Positions 23,397 to 31,912 of a stretch of 64,000 nucleotides of DNA are shown one piece after another. The notes below the pieces were generated by a model. The model searched no databases and was not told where the DNA came from. It was given only the letters and a program-made list of their open reading frames with translations. The stretch's first letter is position 1. Each line of letters begins with the position of its first letter. This stretch comes from a bacterium (GTDB taxonomy: Bacteria; Myxococcota_A; Polyangia; Nannocystales; Nannocystaceae), in assembly GCA_024742475.1 (NCBI GenBank), contig JANSYI010000039.1, forward strand, positions 1 to 64,000, read 5' to 3'. A program made the position numbers and the translations under genes.

Positions 23397-26141
23397 ATGC
23401 CCGAAACTCCTCCCGACGGCAGCCCCGGCCGCGACGCCGAAGGGGCGATGGGGCAAGCCCCAGCGGTGGAGGTCGCCGACCGAGAGCGCATCCGGGCCGG
23501 CGCGCGGGCGAAGCTCTTTGGGGAGCCGACGCCCAGCCCATCGGCGATGGAAGAGACCGAAGCCGGGGAGAATGGAGGGCGGCCCGAGCCCCTCGGCGAT
23601 CCCGAGCGCATCGGCCGCTTTCGCATCCTCGACCGCCTCGGCTCGGGCGGCATGGGCGTGGTCTACAGCGCCTACGATCCCGAGCTCGACCGAAAGGTCG
23701 CGCTGAAGCTGCTCCGCCCCGACCTCGCAGAAGGCGGCAGCGGGGGAACGACCGGCACGAGTCGTCTGCAGCGCGAGGCGCAGGCGATGGCGCGCCTCAA
23801 CCACCCCAACGTCGTCACCGTTCACGAGGTCGGTCGCCACGGGGAGCAGGTGTTCGTCGCGATGGAGTTCGTCGAGGGTACGACACTCGGGGCTTGGGCG
23901 AACGACGACCACGACTGGCGAGACATCGTCCGTGTGTACTGCGACGCGGCGGCGGGCCTCGCTGCCGCCCACGAGGCGGGCATCGTGCATCGGGACTTCA
24001 AGCCCGAGAACGTCATGCTCGGCGATGATGGTCGGGTCCGAGTCATGGACTTCGGACTCTCGCACGCGGAGTCGTCACGGCACACCCTCGACGACCGCGC
24101 CGACGCTCGGACCGAACGACCCGAGGCCTTGACGCAGACGGGCGCGATCATGGGGACGCCGGCGTACATGGCTCCCGAGCAGCACAACGCATCGACGATC
24201 AGCCCCGCTAGCGATCAGTTTGCCTTCTGCGTGTCCTTGTGGGAGGCGCTCGCAGGCGAGCGTCCGTTTGCCGGGCAGACCTACGGCGAGCTCGCAGGCA
24301 ACGTGGTGGTCGGACGCATCCGGTCACCGCCTGCGACAGCCACCGCTCCGCGTCGCGTGTTCGACGTCCTGCGCACCGGGCTGCAGGTCGAGCCCGAGCG
24401 TCGCCACCCTTCGATGATCGCGCTCTGCGAGGCCTTGCAGGCGAGCCCCGCTCGAACGATCAAGCGGATTGGGGTGGGCGTCGCCATCGCCTCGGCGGTC
24501 GGAGGAATCGGGTACGCCGCGCTGCGACCCGAGCCCGCGCTCGCCGGCGCTTGCGACGACGCAGGCTCGCCCATCTACGAGACATGGGGCCCCGCCGAAC
24601 GAGCCGCGGTGAGATCGGCCCTGCTCGAGACGCAGGCCCCCTACGCGGGCGCGACCTGGTCCACCGTCGAGCGTCTGCTCGGCGAATACGCCAACGAGTG
24701 GGCGAACGCGGCGGAGAACCACTGCAGCGCTCGCTTGGTCGAGAGCGCCGCCGCGACCACGCTCGACCGTCAGGAGCAGTGCCTCAGCGCCCGCCGAAGG
24801 GCCCTCGCCGAGGTCGTCGGAGTGTTGTCGCTGCGCGAGGAAGGAATCGCTCAACAGGCGGTGCAAGCCGTTGCGACGCTGACACCCATCGAATCCTGCG
24901 CCGACCCTCGCCGGCTCGAAGCGTTCTCCACTGCGCGGGCCCCCGAAGCTCTCGAGGCTCTCGCCGAAGCACGGGCACTGCTCGCCCGAGCCCGTGCTCG
25001 CGGGGGCATGGGGCACTACGACGAGGCCCTCGAGCTCGCCGAGAACGTCATCGAGACGGGGAGGCGATTCGATGACCCGAGCACCGAGGCGACCGGGCTG
25101 TTGCTTCGTGGGCGGTATCTCGAGCGCAAGGGCGACCCCGGCAAGGCGGAGAGCAGCCTCCGTGAGTCGATCCGCCTCGCCGAGATCGCGCACGACCACA
25201 CCACGCGGGCCCTGGGTCTCATCCGGTTGATCTACGTGGTCGGACGAGACTCCCAGCGGAACGACGAAGCGCGAGCGTTGGGGGCCGACGCGGGCGCGGT
25301 GCTCCGCATGCTCGGCGCCGATCCGCTGCTGCAGGCGGGTCTCGACGTCAACCTCGGAGGCGCCGCACGGGTCGCGCGTCGCTTCGACGAGGCACTCGTC
25401 CACTACCGAGCCGCCCTCGACACCTACTCCGAGCTGTTCGGCGAAGCGCACCCCGAGACGGGACGCGTCCTGACCAACCTCGGCAGCCTCTACATCTCCC
25501 GAGAGGAGCCACACAAGGCGATCGAGGTCCTTCTCCGCGCCAAGGCCAGCTTCGAGGCGTCGTTGGGCGCCCAGCACCCGTTCGTTCCTGTGGTGCTCAG
25601 CAACCTGGGCTCGGCCTACAAACACCGCGAGGACTACGACCGCTCGATCGCAACGCTGCGAGAGGCCCTTCGTCTTCGCAAGGCCACCGACGGGCCGAAC
25701 CATCCCGGCATCGCCAAGACTCTGTTCAACCTGGGTGCCGCGCAGTTCGAGGCGCGGCGCTACGAGGACGCGCTCGCGTCGCTCGACGAAGGGCGCCGCA
25801 TCCTTCGGCAGTCGGCGTCCGTCGATCCGCTTCGCCTCGGGCGCTACGATCTGCTCATCGGCGCGGCGCAGGTCAACCTCGGGCGGTTCGACGACGCGCG
25901 CGAGACACTGACGCCACTGCTCGAGGTCTTCCCGCTGCAGCGCGGCGGCAAGGGGAAGTACGCGCTTCGCACCCGCTATCTCCTCTCGGTCGCGACCTTG
26001 CCGGTGGACACCCGACGGGCCTCGATCCTGGCCGGGAGCGCGCTCGACAGCGCCCCCGAACAGAATGAGGAGGTGGTACGGAACCTGAAGTTCCTGCTGT
26101 GGCTCTACAGCACGGTCGAGAAGGGCCCGACAGGGCTCTAG
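23397..26141 (+). CDS. Ser/Thr protein kinase - transmembrane - TPR receptor
   Basis: The 914-residue protein has three parts. A kinase domain (about 74-345) has SGGMGVVYSAYD, Lys in VALKLLR, VHRDFKPENVML, MDFGLSHAE and GTPAYMAPEQ. One transmembrane helix follows (about 359-377). The remaining part is long and helical (about 385-914), with tetratricopeptide-type pairs from about residue 510 on (EALVHYRAALDTYSELFG, VLSNLGSAYKHREDYDRSIATL, LFNLGAAQFEARRYEDALASL). Such kinase-TPR receptors are frequent in Nannocystaceae; TPR arrays bind proteins or peptides, so the sensor lies on the far side of the membrane. It is divergent from an ECF sigma gene and a good candidate to control it. Its last codon overlaps the stop of the next gene on the other strand (shared CTAG). 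Confidence 0.9.
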   Translation: MPETPPDGSPGRDAEGAMGQAPAVEVADRERIRAGARAKLFGEPTPSPSAMEETEAGENGGRPEPLGDPERIGRFRILDRLGSGGMGVVYSAYDPELDRKVALKLLRPDLAEGGSGGTTGTSRLQREAQAMARLNHPNVVTVHEVGRHGEQVFVAMEFVEGTTLGAWANDDHDWRDIVRVYCDAAAGLAAAHEAGIVHRDFKPENVMLGDDGRVRVMDFGLSHAESSRHTLDDRADARTERPEALTQTGAIMGTPAYMAPEQHNASTISPASDQFAFCVSLWEALAGERPFAGQTYGELAGNVVVGRIRSPPATATAPRRVFDVLRTGLQVEPERRHPSMIALCEALQASPARTIKRIGVGVAIASAVGGIGYAALRPEPALAGACDDAGSPIYETWGPAERAAVRSALLETQAPYAGATWSTVERLLGEYANEWANAAENHCSARLVESAAATTLDRQEQCLSARRRALAEVVGVLSLREEGIAQQAVQAVATLTPIESCADPRRLEAFSTARAPEALEALAEARALLARARARGGMGHYDEALELAENVIETGRRFDDPSTEATGLLLRGRYLERKGDPGKAESSLRESIRLAEIAHDHTTRALGLIRLIYVVGRDSQRNDEARALGADAGAVLRMLGADPLLQAGLDVNLGGAARVARRFDEALVHYRAALDTYSELFGEAHPETGRVLTNLGSLYISREEPHKAIEVLLRAKASFEASLGAQHPFVPVVLSNLGSAYKHREDYDRSIATLREALRLRKATDGPNHPGIAKTLFNLGAAQFEARRYEDALASLDEGRRILRQSASVDPLRLGRYDLLIGAAQVNLGRFDDARETLTPLLEVFPLQRGGKGKYALRTRYLLSVATLPVDTRRASILAGSALDSAPEQNEEVVRNLKFLLWLYSTVEKGPTGL

Positions 26142-26590
26142 CCACCGGACGAGCCACCACCGGACGAGCCGGTCTCGTCACCTTCGGACGGGACGCAGTA
26201 CCCACGCGGGGTGCACACGTCGCCGCGTTCACAGCACGACGCATCGTCGCTACACCACGACGACTCATCGAGGGTGGGGATGCACGCGAACCGGCACTCG
26301 AACGGGCCGCGGACGTCGTCGTCCCAGGTCGCGACGCAGGCTCCGGCTCCATCGCATTGCTCGGAGCGCTCGCACTCCGGCTCGTCGACGGGCTCACCGG
26401 TCGTCGTGCCTCGGGTGCCGTCGTCACCGTCGGTCTCGCAGCCGTCGGTGTCGCGGCACTCGCCTGCGGGGAGGTCGTCGGGCATCTCGTCCGCGAACGT
26501 ACCGACGCCCGAACCGCCGCTCGCCGCCGTTTCCGAAGTGTCGCCGCATGCGGACAGACTCAACAAGAGGACCAGAGCACAGCGTTTCAT
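26138..26590 (-). CDS. Cys-rich MPDDLPAG lipoprotein, paralogue 5 of 5
   Basis: The 150-residue protein has a signal peptide with lipobox LSLSAC. The family motif FADEMPDDLPAG follows at about residues 32-43, and after a Thr/Gly/Glu spacer comes a C-terminal Cys module (about 70-135): C-x5-C-x2-AGACVATWDDD, FECRFACIPTLDESSWC, DDASCCERGDVC, RGYC. The protein ends in Gly/Ser repeats. It is the last gene of a tandem set; its ATG lies in the stop of the upstream paralogue (4-base overlap). Function unknown. It is presumably displayed on the outer membrane. Confidence 0.8.
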   Translation of the reverse strand: MKRCALVLLLSLSACGDTSETAASGGSGVGTFADEMPDDLPAGECRDTDGCETDGDDGTRGTTTGEPVDEPECERSEQCDGAGACVATWDDDVRGPFECRFACIPTLDESSWCSDDASCCERGDVCTPRGYCVPSEGDETGSSGGGSSGG

Positions 26591-27036
26591 GAATCCGTTC
26601 CCGAGCTGCCGAGTCCGGAGGACCCAGACTCCGACTCGCTCGACACACAATAACCCCGCGCTGTGCAGACGGCCTCCGGGTCGCAGCACGACGCGTCATC
26701 GCGGCACCACGTCGCTTCATCGAGCAGCGGAACGCATGCAAACTGACATTGGAAGGGCCCGCGGGAGCTGGTCTGCTCGTCCCACGCGGCCACACAGGCG
26801 TCGTTGCCGAGGCATGCCTGACTGCCATCGCAGCCGTCGACCACCGCCTGCGTCGTCTCGGTGCCACCAGGTCCGGTCGTCCCCGAGGACGCGTCGCCCG
26901 TCGACGTCTCGCAGGCTTCAGGGTCGGTGTCGCGGCATGCGCCCGCGGGGAGGTCGTCGGGCATCTCGTCAGTGAGGTTGCCGGGCGAGAAGCAGCCAGC
27001 CGCGGCCAACAAGAGAACGAGCGTCGATCGGGTCAT
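26587..27036 (-). CDS. Cys-rich MPDDLPAG lipoprotein, paralogue 4 of 5
   Basis: The 149-residue protein has lipobox LAAAGC and almost immediately the family motif (LTDEMPDDLPAG, about residues 21-32). After a Thr/Gly spacer it has the shared Cys module: DGCDGSQACLGNDACVAAWDE, FQCQFACVPLLDEATWC, DDASCCDPEAVC, ARGYC. It is 30 bases downstream of paralogue 3 and overlaps paralogue 5 by four bases. Alignment by eye shows the same number and order of Cys as its neighbours, so these are recent tandem duplicates that diverged mainly in the linkers. Confidence 0.8.
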   Translation of the reverse strand: MTRSTLVLLLAAAGCFSPGNLTDEMPDDLPAGACRDTDPEACETSTGDASSGTTGPGGTETTQAVVDGCDGSQACLGNDACVAAWDEQTSSRGPFQCQFACVPLLDEATWCRDDASCCDPEAVCTARGYCVSSESESGSSGLGSSGTDS

Positions 27037-27066
27037 CGGATCTACTTGCGGTGCTCGGTTGAAGGA

Positions 27067-27609
27067 TCAGTCGGCGGGCGTGGCCACCGACTCGGGCGGT
27101 CGTCCGCCGCCGGCGGGCAAGTCTTCGGGCATTGTGTCCGAGAAGGTCGACCCTCCCGGAGAAGCGTCCTCACCATCGTTTGGGGCCTCGAGCACGACGC
27201 AGTAACCACGCGCCGTGCACGTGGCGTCAGCGTCGCAACACGCGGCGTCGTCGCGACACCACGCGGCCTCGTCGAGCGTGGGGACGCAAGCGAACCGGCA
27301 GACGTACTGCGCCGGTGCCCCATCTTCGTCGGTGGCCACGCAGGCGCCCGCCCCGGTGCAGTCGCTGGAGCGCTCGCAGGACGGGGCCTCGGTCTGCGCA
27401 GCCGCATCGACGCCGCCCGTGCTGCTCTCCCCACCGCTCTCATCGTCGCTCTCGCAGCCGTCGGTCTCGCCGTCGCACTCGCCAGCGGGCAGGTCCTCGG
27501 GCATGTCATCGGTGAACACGCCTTGGCCGTCCTCCCCCTCGGCTGTCGTGTTCGCCCCGTCGCAGCCGGCGAGTCCGAGCACGCCAAGGACCACGTAGAT
27601 GCGCCTCAT
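27067..27609 (-). CDS. Cys-rich MPEDLPAG lipoprotein, paralogue 3 of 5 (with second motif copy)
   Basis: The 180-residue protein has lipobox LGLAGC and the family motif VFTDDMPEDLPAGEC (about residues 31-45). The shared Cys module follows (CERSSDCTGAGACVATDEDG, YVCRFACVPTLDEAAWC, DDAACCDADATC, ARGYC). Unlike its neighbours it has a second copy of the motif near the C-terminus (TFSDTMPEDLPAGGG, about 150-165) followed by only 13 more residues. This may be a relic of a sixth repeat unit that fused on during duplication. Its ATG overlaps the stop of paralogue 2 (4 bases). Confidence 0.8.
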   Translation of the reverse strand: MRRIYVVLGVLGLAGCDGANTTAEGEDGQGVFTDDMPEDLPAGECDGETDGCESDDESGGESSTGGVDAAAQTEAPSCERSSDCTGAGACVATDEDGAPAQYVCRFACVPTLDEAAWCRDDAACCDADATCTARGYCVVLEAPNDGEDASPGGSTFSDTMPEDLPAGGGRPPESVATPAD

Positions 27610-28127
27610 CGGCCCCCACCCGTCCCGGTGTCCGTGTCCGTATCCGTGTCCGTGTCCGTGTCCGTATCGCCACCGCTCGTCGTGCCGTCGGTGTCGGAGA
27701 GCGCTCCCTCGTCGAGCACGCAGTATCCACGCTCCGTGCACCGCGCTCCCTCGTCGCAGCACGCCTCGTCCCCGCCGCACCAAGACGCATCGTCGAGCAG
27801 CGGGATGCAGGCGAAACGGCACTCGAACTCACCACGCACCTCGTCATCCATGTCCCACTCGGCCGCGCACGCGCCCTGCCCCATGCAGCCATCGACCAGG
27901 CAGTTCGAGTCGGCAGAGCCCGTGGTGGAGTCCGCACTCGCTGCGCTGTCACCGTCGGTTTCGCAGTCTTCGCCGCTCCCGTCCTCGCCACAGTTGCCCG
28001 CCGGGAGGTCGTCGGGCATCTCGTCGCCGAAGACGTCGGTATCACTCGAGCCCGCACCGTCAGCACTCGCTCCATCGCAGCCGGCAGCGAGCACCATGGC
28101 CACGAGGGACATGCGCAGACGATTCAT
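27606..28127 (-). CDS. Cys-rich MPDDLPAG lipoprotein, paralogue 2 of 5
   Basis: The 173-residue protein has lipobox VLAAGC and the motif VFGDEMPDDLPAGNC (about residues 31-45). The Cys module differs slightly before the shared core (NCLVDGCMGQGACAAEWDMDDE), then FECRFACIPLLDDASWC, GDEACCDEGARC, RGYC. It ends in a (Asp-Thr)n run encoded by a hexanucleotide repeat. It overlaps both neighbours by four bases (ATGA), so the set is translationally coupled. An Asp/Thr-rich tail is common in surface lipoproteins of these bacteria. Confidence 0.8.
   Translation of the reverse strand: MNRLRMSLVAMVLAAGCDGASADGAGSSDTDVFGDEMPDDLPAGNCGEDGSGEDCETDGDSAASADSTTGSADSNCLVDGCMGQGACAAEWDMDDEVRGEFECRFACIPLLDDASWCGGDEACCDEGARCTERGYCVLDEGALSDTDGTTSGGDTDTDTDTDTDTDTGTGGGR
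27628..27669. repeat. Hexanucleotide repeat GTGTCC/GTATCC
   Basis: Seven units of GTGTCC, GTATCC or GTATCG in a row. On the minus strand they encode the (Asp-Thr) tail of paralogue 2. The length is in units of two codons, so slippage changes the tail without shifting the frame. Confidence 0.85.
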
Positions 28128-28618
28128 CGCGCACCTCCCGTCGTGCCGTCTGTGTCCGTATCGCCACCGGTCGAGCCGTCGCCGCTCGTGCTCGCGTCGG
28201 CGCCTCCGGTGTCTTGCGGCAGCACGCAATACCCTCGCGCCGTACACGTCGCTTCTGAATCGCAGCACGCTTCCGCATCGGCACACCACTGCGTGTCGTC
28301 GAGCGCGGGGATGCAGGAGAACGAGCACTCAGGCTCGCCATGGGTCTGCGTGTCTGCGTCCCAGGGCGCGACACAGACGTCATTGCCCAGGCAGTCCGCC
28401 GACGACTGACACTCGGGCAGGTCACCCGTCGTCGAGCTCGACTCGTCGGCCCCCGACGTCGACGACCCCGTGGTCGCCGGACCCGTCGAGGTGGCGTCCG
28501 TGTCGGACTGCCCGGCCGGCAGGTCATCGGGCATCTCGTCGGTGAACGAGTCGTCGGATGCACACCCAACGACCAGCAGGCCCGCGATCACCGCAGGCAC
28601 CCAGCAAACTAAGCGCAT
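28124..28618 (-). CDS. Cys-rich MPDDLPAG lipoprotein, paralogue 1 of 5 (first in operon)
   Basis: The 164-residue protein has lipobox LLVVGC and the motif SFTDEMPDDLPAGQ directly after it (about residues 24-37). A Ser/Thr/Gly spacer is followed by the shared Cys module (PECQSSADCLGNDVCVAPWDADT, ECSFSCIPALDDTQWC, DAEACCDSEATC, ARGYC) and a Gly/Asp/Thr tail. ATG 28618 is chosen by the signal peptide. As the first of the five genes it should have the promoter just upstream, where the 111-base gap to the divergent membrane gene (28619-28729) lies. Confidence 0.8.
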   Translation of the reverse strand: MRLVCWVPAVIAGLLVVGCASDDSFTDEMPDDLPAGQSDTDATSTGPATTGSSTSGADESSSTTGDLPECQSSADCLGNDVCVAPWDADTQTHGEPECSFSCIPALDDTQWCADAEACCDSEATCTARGYCVLPQDTGGADASTSGDGSTGGDTDTDGTTGGAR

Positions 28619-28729
28619 GAACTCACGGTAGCCGTAAATCGGGCACCAGGCCCGCAAATTCGTAACTTCAACGGCATGCGGATTCGCAGCGGCCGAGGGT
28701 GATCGTTCGCCATTCGAGGAGCACTACCC

Positions 28730-30328
28730 ATGCGGACCCCTCCTTCGAGGCCCATTGGCATGACTTCGAACCACCGACTTCCCCCCTTGCGACACGCCTT
28801 GCTCCACCCGGTGTGGATCGCGGCCGTCGCTGCGCTGGCGATCAACGACCACCTGCTCAAGGGGTCGGACCTGCTGCCGGGATGGTTCACCGGCAAGCTC
28901 AGCGACGTGGTCGGGTTGTTCGCAGCCCCGCTGCTGCTCGCCGTCCTCGTGCGGGCACGCTCGCGCGCGTCGTGGGCCCTCGCGCACTTCGCCATCGGTG
29001 TCGTGTTTGCGTGCATCCAGCTCTCGGGCGCCGCGGCGGACGCCTGGTCCGCAGTGATGGGACTGGTTGGGTTTCCCTGGTCGATCACCTCCGACCCGAC
29101 CGATCTGCTCGCGCTCCCCGCCTTGCTTTCGAGCTACGCGTGGGTACCTCGACTGGCCCAGACCGGCTCGGCGTCCTACCGCACAGGAGAAGTCGTCGTC
29201 GCCTCGGCGGGCGTGCTCGCCTGCGTCGCGACCAGCCCCGGCCCCGAAGGGCCGCTGTACAGCGCCTTCTCCACCGACACCTACCTGCACAATGCCAACC
29301 CCTACGACATCGTGCTGCGGATTCGTCCGCTGGCGTCCTCGACAACGCTCGACTGCGACCTGGCCGAAGAAGACCCCGCCCGATACTTGCGCGATGGCCT
29401 CTTCGGCGAGGCGTCCGCGTGGACGCTCGCGCCCGACGCCACCATGCCGGTGCTCGAATCGTGGGAGCGGGAGCTCCGAGGCTGCCACGCCGTGTGGATC
29501 GACGCGGACAACCTCCCGCCCTCCATCATCTTTTGGCGCGAGGGTCAGATCCCCGAGGAGTGGGTCGACGGGACGGGCATCACCCCGGACACGCGCGGCT
29601 GGATCTCCATCGCCTATGACGACGGGGGCAGCGGGGAGTACGAGACCGAGGAGTCGCTCGTCTTTCCGATCGGCGAGCTCCCGATCATCGACGCCGCGGA
29701 CGTTTGCACCCCGACCGGGCCCGAATCACGACTCGCGTGGGGCGGCGTGCCCACCGGCGAGTGGCGACTGGGCGCAGCGAGCGAGGGTCCAGACGGCTGC
29801 CTGCAGCTGGACCTTCGCACCGGATTCGAAGACGAGCTCGACCAGCAGGGCAAACTCTGGGAGCTGTGTCTGCCTCCGGGCGCGTTCCCGTTCGAAGCCG
29901 GCGACATCCTGAAGCTGCGGCAGCTCGGCTTGGGAGTCGGCAACGAAGCCGCCGAACTCATGCGCCTCGACCCACTCACGGGAGCGCCCGGAACCACCAT
30001 GGTCGTGTGGCGCGGCGACGCGAGCGCCACCGTGTTCGACGTGCAGCCCATCGTGACGCTGCGGGCCCAGTGCGACGCGATCGCCGGGGACGCGTGCGGC
30101 ACGGTTCGGCAGGCCGTCGACGTTTCGATCGCCGGCGGAGGCTTCGAGACCGCGCAGCTCTCCGCTCGCCCGGACGCATCGGTCGTGACCAACAGCGACA
30201 CCCACCAGCTCGAGGTCTTTCTCGTCCACGGGTCCGAGCGCCTCATCGCCAACCCCGACTGTTCGGGAGACCCCGTCGGCTACGACATCGAGCTCGTGGC
30301 CATCCGCCGAGACCGCGGAGGAGAATGA
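28730..30328 (+). CDS. Membrane protein with large exported domain, unknown
   Basis: The 532-residue protein has four or five membrane helices in its first 190 residues (for example HPVWIAAVAALAIND, LSDVVGLFAAPLLLAVLV, HFAIGVVFACIQL, VVVASAGVLACVAT). An extended soluble part follows (about 195-532) with regular Trp/Asp-rich beta strands and paired Cys (LDCDLAEE, RGCHAVW, CTPTGPE, CLQLDL, CLPPGAF). I recognise no family. A second ATG lies 30 bases in. Its stop overlaps the start of the next gene (ATGA), a VWA lipoprotein, which suggests a shared surface function. The divergent lipoprotein operon starts 111 bases away. Confidence 0.65.
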   Translation: MRTPPSRPIGMTSNHRLPPLRHALLHPVWIAAVAALAINDHLLKGSDLLPGWFTGKLSDVVGLFAAPLLLAVLVRARSRASWALAHFAIGVVFACIQLSGAAADAWSAVMGLVGFPWSITSDPTDLLALPALLSSYAWVPRLAQTGSASYRTGEVVVASAGVLACVATSPGPEGPLYSAFSTDTYLHNANPYDIVLRIRPLASSTTLDCDLAEEDPARYLRDGLFGEASAWTLAPDATMPVLESWERELRGCHAVWIDADNLPPSIIFWREGQIPEEWVDGTGITPDTRGWISIAYDDGGSGEYETEESLVFPIGELPIIDAADVCTPTGPESRLAWGGVPTGEWRLGAASEGPDGCLQLDLRTGFEDELDQQGKLWELCLPPGAFPFEAGDILKLRQLGLGVGNEAAELMRLDPLTGAPGTTMVVWRGDASATVFDVQPIVTLRAQCDAIAGDACGTVRQAVDVSIAGGGFETAQLSARPDASVVTNSDTHQLEVFLVHGSERLIANPDCSGDPVGYDIELVAIRRDRGGE

Positions 30329-31854
30329 AGATGAAACACCCGATGAAGATGGCTTTGCTTGGGCTGCTGGCGTGCGCGGGATGTGACGCGGGCGGCAGCT
30401 CGCTCGAAGATGCGGGCGGGGGAGGGGGCGCAGGCGTCGCCCAGGGAGGCGCGCAAGACTTCGGTCAGTTCCGTCAGATCCTCGAGGACGGAGGCCTCCC
30501 CCACCCCTCCACCCTCGACGACGTCGGTTTCTTCAACGAGCACAAGGTGGACTTTCCCGCGGCCGACTGCGGGCAGAACGTCTGCCTGCACGGTGAGCTC
30601 GGCGTGATGGGCAACATGATCACGGGCAGCAACTGCACCTTGATGCTGCTGGGCATGAACACCCCGATCGACCCCAGCACACTCGAGCGCCCGCCCCTGA
30701 ACCTGGCGATCGCGGTCGACGTGTCGGGGTCGATGCAGGGCCCCAACATCGCGCATCTTCGTGAGGGCCTCTTTCGCATGCTCGACGACTTGAGGCCGCA
30801 GGACCGCGTCTCGCTCGTCGCGTTCAACGCCGAGGCGCAGCTCCTCGTCGAGAGCGTCGCGGGAGACGACCCCGACTTCGCCGCAGCGATCGGCACGCTC
30901 TCCGCCGACGGCAGCACGAACGTCTACGCTGGGCTGCGCAGAGCCTACGAGGCCGTCCGGGCTCACGAAGCCCAGGGGCACCAGAACCGAGTCATCCTGC
31001 TCTCCGACGGTGAGGCGACCGCAGGCATCACCGATGACGCGCGCGTCGTCGAGATGTCTCGGCAGTACAACGAGCTCGGCTTCGGCCTCACCACCGTCGG
31101 CGTGGGGCAGAGCTTCGACCCCGACCTCATGCGAGAGCTCTCGATCGCCGGCGGTGGAGCGTTCTACTTCCTCGAAGACGGCGAAGCGGTCCGCGAAGTG
31201 TTCGAAGAGGAGGTCCAGGCCTTCCTCGTACCGCTCGCCACCGACGTCCGCATCGACGTCAACGTGCACAGCGGCTACTCGCTGCGTGCGGTGTACGGCA
31301 CGAAAGACGCAATCGTTGAGGGCAACGACGCGTCGATCGACATTGCATCGCTGCAGCTCGCGCACCGCACGTCAACCGACGACGACGCGGGAGGGCGACG
31401 CGGCGGCGGCGGGGCGATCATCGCGGAGGTCATCCCGGTCGACGCCTCGGTCGGCGCGGGCACCGTCGGATCGCTCGCGATGAGCTACTCGGTGCCCGGG
31501 TCCGACGAGGTCGTCGTCCAGGACGTGCCGATCCGCTCCGACCTCGCGCCGGGAGACGCGCCCGAAGGTGGCGCATTCGACAGCGAAGGCGTCGAGAAGG
31601 CGTTCGTCATGCTCAACATCTACGCCGGGTTCGAAATGGCCTCGACCCGGGCTGCGTACGGCGACCTGAGCGGAGCGCTCGGCGTGCTCGTTCCGCTCCG
31701 TACCAGCGTGGCTCGATGGCTGTCCGACAACGACGACGCGGACATCGAAGACGATCTGCTCTACATCGACATGTTCGTCGACAACCTCTATTTCGCGGGG
31801 GCCACCGAACCGCCGCCCGAGCGCCGTCCGCCCGAGGCGTGGCCCGCGGACTGA
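30325..31854 (+). CDS. VWA-domain lipoprotein (surface adhesin or Ca/Mg-dependent binder)
   Basis: The 509-residue protein has a signal peptide with lipobox LLACAGC, a Gly/Ala/Asp spacer, and a conserved segment with four Cys (about 70-115, DCGQNVCLHGE). A von Willebrand A domain follows (about 125-300) with an intact MIDAS: DVSGSM (first Asp-x-Ser-x-Ser), GSTNVY and LLSDGEAT. After it come about 200 residues of beta-rich sequence. VWA domains bind proteins through a divalent metal, and in predatory myxobacteria many such lipoproteins are surface exposed. The ATG (30325) is within the stop of the membrane-protein gene. It ends just before a strong terminator. Confidence 0.88.
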   Translation: MKMKHPMKMALLGLLACAGCDAGGSSLEDAGGGGGAGVAQGGAQDFGQFRQILEDGGLPHPSTLDDVGFFNEHKVDFPAADCGQNVCLHGELGVMGNMITGSNCTLMLLGMNTPIDPSTLERPPLNLAIAVDVSGSMQGPNIAHLREGLFRMLDDLRPQDRVSLVAFNAEAQLLVESVAGDDPDFAAAIGTLSADGSTNVYAGLRRAYEAVRAHEAQGHQNRVILLSDGEATAGITDDARVVEMSRQYNELGFGLTTVGVGQSFDPDLMRELSIAGGGAFYFLEDGEAVREVFEEEVQAFLVPLATDVRIDVNVHSGYSLRAVYGTKDAIVEGNDASIDIASLQLAHRTSTDDDAGGRRGGGGAIIAEVIPVDASVGAGTVGSLAMSYSVPGSDEVVVQDVPIRSDLAPGDAPEGGAFDSEGVEKAFVMLNIYAGFEMASTRAAYGDLSGALGVLVPLRTSVARWLSDNDDADIEDDLLYIDMFVDNLYFAGATEPPPERRPPEAWPAD

Positions 31855-31869
31855 GGGCCAACCAAAGCA

Positions 31870-31897
31870 GAAGCCCGCGGCGATCACCGCGGGCTTC
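31870..31897. terminator. Bidirectional hairpin terminator
   Basis: GAAGCCCGCGG (31870-31880) pairs with CCGCGGGCTTC (31887-31897), an 11-base perfect stem over the loop CGATCA. It sits between the convergent VWA gene and the small Cys-repeat lipoprotein gene. Confidence 0.75.
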
Positions 31898-31912
31898 GAG
31901 TTAGCTCTAGAC

